Shown here: one piece after another, positions 34,438-41,348 of the stretch | Numbering within the stretch: position 1 is the first letter of the stretch | Layout of the letters: the number at the start of each line of letters is the position of its first letter | NCBI GenBank assembly: GCA_905233915.1 | Contig: CAJOFM010000003.1 | Coordinates: 124,001-188,000 of the forward strand | Reading direction: 5' to 3' | Length of the DNA: 64,000 nucleotides | Origin: an uncultured Muribaculaceae bacterium | Lineage (GTDB): Bacteria > Bacteroidota > Bacteroidia > Bacteroidales > Muribaculaceae | Position numbers and translations under genes: made by a program | Notes under the pieces: model-generated | The model's input: only the letters and a program-made list of their open reading frames with translations | Database searches by the model: none | Told to the model about the DNA's origin: nothing

Positions 34438-35466
34438 ATGATGGCACAGCAGCGCATCGCCTACATCGACTTCATGAAGTGCCTGTGCATCATGCTCATT
34501 GTGATGTACCACATCGACCATGAGTTTTTCAATTATTTTGCACCTAATCTGAACAATGCCCTGCAGGCTTTCCGCCTGCCCATGTATTATTTCCTCTCGG
34601 GTTATTTCTTTAAGCTGTATAACGGCTTTGCCGATTTCACGCGGCGCAAGGTGAACAATATCCTTGTGCCGTTTGTTTTTTTTGTTGTTCTTGCCTATGG
34701 TGTGCGTTGTGTCGAGGCTGGATTGCGGCTTAGTATCGGCGCGGAACCCATTGATGTCTCTCCTGTGCGTCTCGTGGAGCCCTTTTACATGCGCTCTTGG
34801 GAGATGACTGGCCCATTGTGGTTCTTGCTCAGCCTGTTTTGGGTTAATGTCATCTTTTATGCTTTGCAACGTTTCATCAAGCCTGTATGGGGAATGGTGG
34901 TGGCAACGGTTGTGATATCTGTTTTGGGCTATTGGTTAATGGTTAACAAGGTCATGTTGCCACTCATGCTCGATACATCGCTTGTCGCCATGCCCTATTT
35001 TATCCTAGGCTGGGCTATGAAGAAGGCCAAGCCGATACCCTCCACCCCCGTGTGGAACTTATGCCGCGTTTTGCTGCTATGTGTCGTTGCCGTGCCCATC
35101 TACCTCATGAGTGAGTTCATGAATCTCCACTTCCAGGTCTTGCCTAGCTATTGGAAAGTTTACGTCTTGCCTTGCTGTGCCATCTTGACGTTGTTTTTGG
35201 TGTGCATGGCTCTGCCGCGCATCCCCGTGTTGTGCCATTACGGACGTTACTCTCTCATTATTTTGGGCACGCATCCATTGCTTTTCCTGCCCATCCGTTC
35301 GGTGTGCATCTTGCGCTTTGGGATGGAACCAGGCATCGGGCTGACATTACTTGTCTTTATCTTGACGATGCTGCTCGAGTGGCCGTTGATTTGGTTGCTT
35401 AAGACCTATGCGCCTCGTTTTACTGCTCAGCAACCCTTTTTTAAGGATGGTTGGAAACTGAGATAA
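34438..35466 (+). CDS. Membrane acyltransferase family 3
   Basis: An integral membrane O-acyltransferase of 342 residues with about ten hydrophobic segments. The N-terminal family motif RIAYIDFMKCLCIMLIVMYH carries the conserved histidine, and RLPMYYFLSGYFF is typical. It would transfer an acetyl or other acyl group across the inner membrane onto a growing glycan. It follows the FkbH-ACP pair by 28 bases, so use of an ACP-bound acyl donor is possible but unproven. It starts at ATG 34438, with a second in-frame ATG directly after. Confidence 0.87.
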   Translation: MMAQQRIAYIDFMKCLCIMLIVMYHIDHEFFNYFAPNLNNALQAFRLPMYYFLSGYFFKLYNGFADFTRRKVNNILVPFVFFVVLAYGVRCVEAGLRLSIGAEPIDVSPVRLVEPFYMRSWEMTGPLWFLLSLFWVNVIFYALQRFIKPVWGMVVATVVISVLGYWLMVNKVMLPLMLDTSLVAMPYFILGWAMKKAKPIPSTPVWNLCRVLLLCVVAVPIYLMSEFMNLHFQVLPSYWKVYVLPCCAILTLFLVCMALPRIPVLCHYGRYSLIILGTHPLLFLPIRSVCILRFGMEPGIGLTLLVFILTMLLEWPLIWLLKTYAPRFTAQQPFFKDGWKLR

Positions 35467-35484
35467 TAACATTTTTGATTTCTG

Positions 35485-36540
35485 ATGAAATACCTTTTTC
35501 GTCTCATCTCTATAATTCTTGCGTTTGCTTTGCTCCTGGCGGCCTATGGCGGCAGGGTTGATCCCACCATTTGGACCTTGCCCTCGATGGCTACATTGGC
35601 TTTGCCGGTAGTGGCGATTGTTGTACTGGCTTGGTTACTGCTGCTGGTTCTTTTCCGTCAATGGAGAGCGGCTGTTATCATTGTGGGCGCTTTGTTCTTG
35701 GCATGGCCCACCTTGCGATTGATAACGCCGGTCAACCTTTTTTCTCCCAAAGCCGATTCTGATAAAACCCAACTCAAGGTGTTGACAATGAATGTGACAG
35801 AGTTCAACTGGTTTGATGATACCAAGGAACCCAGTAAGAACATGCGTTACATTCTTGACGAGGATGCCGACATCGTGGTGATTCAAGAGGGATTGGTTTA
35901 TTTCTCCTATGAGCACCAGAAACGTATCAAACCCATGTTGAAGGAGTTATATAAGAAGTATCCCTATCGCAAAAAGCATTGCTTTGACGTTGGTATCTTG
36001 TCTAAATACCCATTCACCGAAGTGGAATCTCCTACGATTAATTCTGACTCACTTTCATACTTCATCAAAGCCTGGGATGTGGAAGCTCCTGGCGGAGACA
36101 TCAGGGTGGTGAGCATGCACCTGAGCTCGTTAAGGCTGAATAAAGACGATGCCTCGGTCATCGAGTCAATTAGAATCCCTTCGGGACGCAAGGGGCGCAT
36201 CAAGTCTGTCCACCGCAAGTTGGATGAGGGTTTTAAAAAGCATGTCCATCAGGCAAGGGCTATGCGCAAGTTGATTGATGAAACCCCGGGTGATATATTG
36301 GTTATGGGCGACATGAATGACACGCCAGGCTCTTTTGCCTATCGCACAGTGTGTGGCGATGATCTGCATGATGCCTGGGCCGATGTGGGGTTTGGCCCCA
36401 TTTATACCTTCCATGAGCATCACATGTATGTCAAGATAGATCATATCTTCTACCGTGGTGACCTGCGTGTGCTCTCTTCCCGCTGTGATAAGGCTGGGGA
36501 GAGTGATCATTATCCGTTGGTTGCTGTTTTCGAGCGGTAG
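35485..36540 (+). CDS. Endonuclease/exonuclease/phosphatase family membrane protein
   Basis: A 351-residue protein with two or three N-terminal hydrophobic segments (about 1-75) and a C-terminal EEP domain exposed outside the cytoplasmic core. Catalytic features are KVLTMNVTEFN, VVIQEG, DVGILSKYP, MHLSSLR, MGDMNDTPG and the final SDHYPL. Such membrane-anchored EEP proteins are common in Bacteroidales and may be phosphodiesterases rather than nucleases. It is 18 bases from the acyltransferase, so probably co-transcribed, but it may not belong to glycan synthesis. Confidence 0.88.
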   Translation: MKYLFRLISIILAFALLLAAYGGRVDPTIWTLPSMATLALPVVAIVVLAWLLLLVLFRQWRAAVIIVGALFLAWPTLRLITPVNLFSPKADSDKTQLKVLTMNVTEFNWFDDTKEPSKNMRYILDEDADIVVIQEGLVYFSYEHQKRIKPMLKELYKKYPYRKKHCFDVGILSKYPFTEVESPTINSDSLSYFIKAWDVEAPGGDIRVVSMHLSSLRLNKDDASVIESIRIPSGRKGRIKSVHRKLDEGFKKHVHQARAMRKLIDETPGDILVMGDMNDTPGSFAYRTVCGDDLHDAWADVGFGPIYTFHEHHMYVKIDHIFYRGDLRVLSSRCDKAGESDHYPLVAVFER

Positions 36541-36605
36541 TGTACACACTAAAAGACCCACTTTTGCGTTCTTAAAATATAGACATTTAGATAATCCGAT
36601 TCATA

Positions 36606-38033
36606 ATGACTCATTGCAAATATAACCTGTGGATTGTGGCCGTTGCACTGATGTTGGTCACCATGTTCTCGTCTTGTATCGAGGACGGCTTCACCACATC
36701 ATCAAGCGACGTGTTGGCTTTCAGTAAGGACACGGTGGCATTTGACACAGTGATAACCCTTCAAGGCACAGCCACCAAGCAGATGGTGGTTTATAACCAT
36801 AGCAAGAAACAGATCAATATCTCTTCCATCAAGGTGGCAGGTCTCTCCAATAAGGGCCATTTCCACCTCAATGTTGATGGCGTGCGTGGCGATGAGTTTC
36901 AAAATGTGGAAATACGTGGCAATGATTCCATCTTCATTTTCATCGAGGCTTATCTCGACGAGATGGAGCGTAATGAACCCACCTTGTTGGAGGATCGTTT
37001 GGAATTTGTGACCAATGGCGTGAGTCAGAGTGTGCTTCTAAGCGCATGGGGACAGGATGTGGTGCGCATCACGGGCGACACCATCTCCCGCAACACGCGT
37101 TTCACGGCCGACAAACCCTATCTCATCTATGACACCATGTTTGTCGCTCCTCGGGCTACGTTAACGATTGATGCTGGAGCGACCCTGTTGTTCCATGACA
37201 AGGCTGCGATGCGTTGTGCGGGCAAGATGCTGGCCAACGGCACTGTCGAGGCTCCGATTACCATCCGTGGCGACCGTTTGGACCGCGTGGTGGGCAGCAT
37301 CAGCTTTGATGTGATGTCAGGACAGTGGGGAGGTATTATCTTCACGCCGCCCACGATGGGAAATGTCTTGAAACATGTCATCATGAAGGGTAGTAGCATC
37401 GGTATGCACTGCAGTTCCTATGGTGACACAGTCCAGTGTGCGCTCAAACTCGTCAACTGTGTGCTCACTAACTCTGCATCGACCTGCTTGGCAACTGCTG
37501 CTTGTTATGTGCAGGCTATTGGAACCGAGTTCAGCGATGCGGCCGAGGAAGTGGGTTACTTCGCTGGTGGCAAGGTAACGATGAGCCAGTGCACTTTTGC
37601 CAACAATTATCTCTTCGTCGTTCCCTCGTTACCCCTTGTCAACATCTATGATGTGGAGTTCTCCGATGGTAGTATCGGCAAGATTAGGGCTGATTTCAAT
37701 AATTGTATCCTCTATGGCCTGTGCCCTGAGCTCAACAACAAGGGCAAGCTGGATGACTTCAACGTCTATATGCGTTATTGCCTGTTCAAGAGCGATGGCG
37801 ACGATGACAACCATTTCATTAACTGTATTTGGGATGCCGATCCTCATTTCCTAACGGTGCGCGACGACTACGTCTTTGACTACCGTTTGGGCAACGAGAG
37901 TGACGCGAGAGGCAAGGGAAATCCCGCTTTATGCCCCAACGAGGCCCGTTATGACCGCTATGGAAATGACCGTTTGGCCACTGGCACCATCGACTTGGGC
38001 GCCTATGTCTGGACGTACGTTCCAGAGGAATAA
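36606..38033 (+). CDS. Predicted surface lipoprotein, unknown function
   Basis: A 475-residue lipoprotein. The signal peptide ends in a lipobox, TMFSSC, with acylated Cys24. An immunoglobulin-like N-terminal part (VVYNHSKKQINISSIKVAG) is followed by repetitive short strands (LTIDAGATLLFHDKAAM, CVLTNSASTCLATAACYVQ, KVTMSQCTFANN) that suggest a right-handed parallel beta-helix. No catalytic motif is recognised. Likely on the periplasmic or outer face of the outer membrane. It lies 65 bases from the EEP gene and 26 bases before a GHL10 glycosidase-like gene, so the two may form a pair. Confidence 0.7.
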   Translation: MTHCKYNLWIVAVALMLVTMFSSCIEDGFTTSSSDVLAFSKDTVAFDTVITLQGTATKQMVVYNHSKKQINISSIKVAGLSNKGHFHLNVDGVRGDEFQNVEIRGNDSIFIFIEAYLDEMERNEPTLLEDRLEFVTNGVSQSVLLSAWGQDVVRITGDTISRNTRFTADKPYLIYDTMFVAPRATLTIDAGATLLFHDKAAMRCAGKMLANGTVEAPITIRGDRLDRVVGSISFDVMSGQWGGIIFTPPTMGNVLKHVIMKGSSIGMHCSSYGDTVQCALKLVNCVLTNSASTCLATAACYVQAIGTEFSDAAEEVGYFAGGKVTMSQCTFANNYLFVVPSLPLVNIYDVEFSDGSIGKIRADFNNCILYGLCPELNNKGKLDDFNVYMRYCLFKSDGDDDNHFINCIWDADPHFLTVRDDYVFDYRLGNESDARGKGNPALCPNEARYDRYGNDRLATGTIDLGAYVWTYVPEE

Positions 38034-38059
38034 TCCATAACCAATCAAGTTATCACATC

Positions 38060-39577
38060 ATGAAACGACTATTCTTTACGTCGATGCTCATTTTGGCATT
38101 GACGATGTGCGTCAGTGCGCTAGAGCCTGGCATTTCGGCTAAGCAGTTGCCCAAGCGCGAGTTCCGTGGAGCGTGGATGCACATCATCGGGCAGAAGCAG
38201 TATGCCGAGATGACACCTGAGCAGACCCGCAACTACCTTATTGAACAGCTCGACCTGCTGCAGCGTGCCAACTGCAATGCCATTATTTGGCAGATACGTC
38301 CTCAGGCCGATGCTGCCTATGTGAGCGACCTCGAGCCTTGGAGCCGCTGGCTCACGGGAGAGCCGGGCAAAGCCCCTGTTCCCGTGTGGGACCCGCTCCA
38401 GTTCATGATTGAGCAAACCCACAATCGGGGAATGGAACTCCACGCATGGATCAATCCTTATCGTGTGACCAGTAGCAAGGATGACGAGCCCGCACAGGGA
38501 CACATCTATTACGAGCATCCCGAGTGGTTCCTCAAGTATGCCGACGGCAAACTGTACTTCGACCCGGGCTTGCCCGAGTGCCGCAATTTCATCGACACCG
38601 TTGTCAGGGACATCCTGAACCGCTATGACATCGACGCGCTGCACATGGATGACTACTTCTATCCTTATCCTGTCGAGGGCGTCGAGTTTCCTGACACGGC
38701 ATCCTATGACGCCTATGGCATTGGATGGGACAAGAACGATTGGCGACGTCACAACGTGGACTTGCTCATCGAGCAATTGCACGAGACTATTCAGGAGGTG
38801 AAACCCTGGGTGAGGTTTGGCATCAGCCCCTTCGGCATCTGGCGCAACAAGGCTAGCGACCCCGACGGCAGTGAGACCAATGGCCTCCAGTGCTATGACG
38901 CCCTGTTTGCCGACTGCCTCAAGTGGACCGCCGAGGGTTGGGTCGATTATATGGTGCCTCAACTCTATTGGGAACTGGAACACAAGGCAGCCAGCGATCT
39001 TGTGCTCATGCACTGGTGGAATGACCATGCCAATGGCCGTCACATGTATTACGGCCAGGCAGTCAATAATGTGATGAATCACCGCGACATCGCCGCCGAG
39101 GGTGGTGACACGATTAACCCCACACAGCTCGACCACAAGCTGCGACTGCAACGTGCCATGGACGATGTGCATGGTGTGACTTGGTGGCCTGGATACTCCA
39201 TCACAGGCAATTTCAAGGGTGTGCTTGACTCCTTGTCCACCTCACAGACCTGTCATCCTGCACTCATTCCAGCCTATTCATGGATTGATAACGAGGCTCC
39301 CCATAAGGTGCATGACCTTAATATCAAGAAGGTGGGTGTCAAGAAATGCCTCGTGTGGCGTGCCCACGATACCGACGACCCCATGCAGCAGGCCGTCCGA
39401 TTTGTCATCTACCGTTACCCCAAGGGAAAAAAGGGCAAACTTGAAAATCCTGCCAACATCCTCGCTATTACAGGTGAGACGACATTTGCCTTGCCCGACG
39501 GCGGCAAGGGCAAATGGCAATATGCTGTGACCGCCCTCGACCGCTGCTGGAACGAGAGTGATCCTGCCTGGAAATAA
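38060..39577 (+). CDS. GHL10-family glycoside hydrolase-like protein 1
   Basis: A secreted 505-residue protein with an N-terminal signal peptide (MKRLFFTSMLILALTMCVSA). The GHL10 domain from about 33 begins FRGAWMHIIGQ, with NAIIWQIRPQADA, HAWINPYRV, DIDALHMDDYFYPYP and MVPQLYWE. The acidic and aromatic residues lining a TIM barrel fit a glycosidase, although few members are characterised. A C-terminal fibronectin-like region follows (about 400-505). It has no dockerin, unlike its paralogue at 46335. A strong bidirectional terminator follows the stop. Confidence 0.88.
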   Translation: MKRLFFTSMLILALTMCVSALEPGISAKQLPKREFRGAWMHIIGQKQYAEMTPEQTRNYLIEQLDLLQRANCNAIIWQIRPQADAAYVSDLEPWSRWLTGEPGKAPVPVWDPLQFMIEQTHNRGMELHAWINPYRVTSSKDDEPAQGHIYYEHPEWFLKYADGKLYFDPGLPECRNFIDTVVRDILNRYDIDALHMDDYFYPYPVEGVEFPDTASYDAYGIGWDKNDWRRHNVDLLIEQLHETIQEVKPWVRFGISPFGIWRNKASDPDGSETNGLQCYDALFADCLKWTAEGWVDYMVPQLYWELEHKAASDLVLMHWWNDHANGRHMYYGQAVNNVMNHRDIAAEGGDTINPTQLDHKLRLQRAMDDVHGVTWWPGYSITGNFKGVLDSLSTSQTCHPALIPAYSWIDNEAPHKVHDLNIKKVGVKKCLVWRAHDTDDPMQQAVRFVIYRYPKGKKGKLENPANILAITGETTFALPDGGKGKWQYAVTALDRCWNESDPAWK

Positions 39578-39593
39578 ACGTCAGCCTTGATTA

Positions 39594-39639
39594 TATAACA
39601 GAGACAGCCGCCTAACCTTAGGCGGCTGTCTCTGTTATA
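39594..39639. terminator. Bidirectional terminator with perfect 22-bp stem
   Basis: The arms 39594-39615 and 39618-39639 are exact inverse complements separated by only two bases. The hairpin lies between the convergent GHL10 gene (stop at 39577) and MarC gene (stop at 39656) and can terminate both. A T-rich stretch on each side is short, and the stem is unusually long. Confidence 0.85.
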
Positions 39640-39655
39640 ATTACTCAATGATTTA

Positions 39656-40234
39656 TCAAAACAACAGGGCGATGTTTTCGGTCATCATTTTCACTGACAT
39701 GGCCAGCAGGATAATGCCGAAGAACTTGCGCGAGAACATCATGCCGCCTTCGCCCAGCCACCGCTGAATCTTGTCGGTGCTCTTGATCACAACATAGACC
39801 CATATCATGTTGATGGCCAGACCGATAAAGATGTTGATGTCGGCATACATGGCCTTGAGCGAAATGAGCGTGGTGAGCACTCCGGCTCCGGCAATCAAGG
39901 GGAAGACCATGGGCACCATCGTGGCTCCCTTGTTGGGTGTGTTGTTCTTGAAAATCTCGACATCGAGAATCATCTCTAATGCCATCAGGAACATGAGGAA
40001 GCCGCCCGCTGTGGCAAACGAGTTAATCGTGCAGTTGAAAATGTTGAGCAGCCAGTAACCGCCATAGTAGAATCCCACCATGAGGATGGTCGAGTAAATG
40101 GTAGCCTTGGTGGCATCCACATGCCGGCCTTTCTCACGCAGCTGCAGGATAATGGGAATGGACCCCACGATATCGATAATACTGAGCAACACCAGTGTTG
40201 CACTTAGGATTTCAGTGAAATTAATCTTACCCAT
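39656..40234 (-). CDS. MarC-family integral membrane protein
   Basis: A 192-residue protein with six predicted membrane helices, the usual length for MarC/NAAT proteins. It starts INFTEILSATLVLLSIIDIVGSIPIIL, includes the second repeat PLIAGAGVLTTLI, and ends in a hydrophobic helix. Its transported substrate is unknown; the old link with multiple antibiotic resistance was not upheld for E. coli MarC. Transcribed alone on the minus strand from its own predicted promoter, convergent with the GHL10 gene. Confidence 0.88.
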   Translation of the reverse strand: MGKINFTEILSATLVLLSIIDIVGSIPIILQLREKGRHVDATKATIYSTILMVGFYYGGYWLLNIFNCTINSFATAGGFLMFLMALEMILDVEIFKNNTPNKGATMVPMVFPLIAGAGVLTTLISLKAMYADINIFIGLAINMIWVYVVIKSTDKIQRWLGEGGMMFSRKFFGIILLAMSVKMMTENIALLF

Positions 40235-40271
40235 AATTCTTGTGTTGATGATGATTCATGTTATTGTCATG

Positions 40272-40303
40272 CAAAATTACTATTATTCTCTCTCACTTGC
40301 AAG
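40272..40303 (-). promoter_or_regulatory. Predicted promoter of the marC-like gene
   Basis: On the minus strand TAATTTTG (40279 to 40272) matches the -7 consensus. CTTG (40303 to 40300) serves as a -33 box with a 20-base spacer and lies inside the last codons of hydE. Predicted start of transcription is near 40265, about 30 bases before the ATG. Confidence 0.55.
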
Positions 40304-41348
40304 TTGGCATGTGGGAAGGGGAGTCGCCCCTTGACCAGTCGATGTGATAACCGATGTTGCCCAATTCATTCTCCAACTTGCGCACGCCTTGTGCCGACTC
40401 GGCACCTAAAGAAGCCTTGTTGTCGTAGAGGGCATACAGGCTGCGGCTATCCTGAGGCGAGAGGTTGGGCATCACCACATTGGCACCTGCAAGGATGCCG
40501 CGAAGGCGGCCATCAGGGGCCAATGAAGCCATGGCGGTGGTGCTTGGGATCAACGCTTTGGGCAATGCCAGTCGCAGGATGGCATACAGGCGCGCTGTCA
40601 GTTCAACGCTCCCTGCAGGGAATCGGCCTAACGGCGTGTCATGTTGCGGAATGAATGGCCCTATGCCAATCATCTGAGGCTTGAAACGGGTCAAGTATTG
40701 GATGTCCTCGACGATGCTTGCTAATGTCTGAAATGGTGACCCCACCATGATGCCTGCTCCCACCTGGTAGCCGAGGTCTTTGAGCCATTCGAGGCATTGC
40801 AGGCGGTGGGCGTGTGACATTTCGCATGGATGAAGCAGGTTGTAAAGCCGCTCGTTGTGCGTCTCGTGACGCAGCAAGTAGCGGTCGGCGCCGGCCTCAC
40901 GCCACAGGGCATAGGTCTCACGCGGGTGCTCTCCTAGCGAGAGGGTGATGGCGCAATCGGGCCACTTTTGGCGGATTTCGGAGATAAGGTTGGCAATCCA
41001 TGTTGTCCGTTCCTCGCCCCATTCGCCGCCTTGCAGTACAAAGGTGCGGAATCCGATTTCGTATCCAGTTTCGCAACACCCTATTACCTGCTCTCGAGTC
41101 AGTGTGTAACGGGTGACGTGCCGATTGCTGCGCCTGATGCCGCAATAAAGGCAGTCGTTGCGGCACACGTTAGACAACTCAACAAGCCCTCTCACAAAGA
41201 TTCCTTTACCGAATTGTTGTTGAGCTACCCCACGGGCTTGTTGATAGAGATATTCAACGTCATGCGGGTTGGTCATGTTGAGCAGTGCCAGATACTCTTC
41301 TGCCACCAACTCATGCCGTTCTTGCAATCGGTTAATAAGGTCTATCAT
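40293..41348 (-). CDS. hydE: [FeFe]-hydrogenase H-cluster radical SAM maturase HydE
   Basis: Radical SAM enzyme that works with HydF and HydG to build the diiron subcluster of [FeFe] hydrogenase. The 351-residue length fits. The 4Fe-4S cysteines are Cys62, Cys66 and Cys69 in CRNDCLYC, followed by GIRRSNRHVTRYTL and FRTFVLQGGEWG, typical of HydE rather than BioB. The start overlaps the stop of the transglutaminase-like gene by four bases (ATGA), so it is translated with an unrelated secreted protein. Neither hydF, hydG nor a hydrogenase gene is in the window. Confidence 0.9.
   Translation of the reverse strand: MIDLINRLQERHELVAEEYLALLNMTNPHDVEYLYQQARGVAQQQFGKGIFVRGLVELSNVCRNDCLYCGIRRSNRHVTRYTLTREQVIGCCETGYEIGFRTFVLQGGEWGEERTTWIANLISEIRQKWPDCAITLSLGEHPRETYALWREAGADRYLLRHETHNERLYNLLHPCEMSHAHRLQCLEWLKDLGYQVGAGIMVGSPFQTLASIVEDIQYLTRFKPQMIGIGPFIPQHDTPLGRFPAGSVELTARLYAILRLALPKALIPSTTAMASLAPDGRLRGILAGANVVMPNLSPQDSRSLYALYDNKASLGAESAQGVRKLENELGNIGYHIDWSRGDSPSHMPTCK

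Noticed and set aside
38120-39172. 350-residue open frame on the minus strand
   Set aside because: Exactly antisense to the GHL10 domain at 38060-39577, which has a signal peptide and conserved motifs. The antisense product has no recognisable pattern.
40293-41348. BioB or PylB identity for the radical SAM gene
   Set aside because: The CRNDCLYCGIRRSN and FVLQGGEWG sequence and length fit HydE better, and no biotin or pyrrolysine genes are near.
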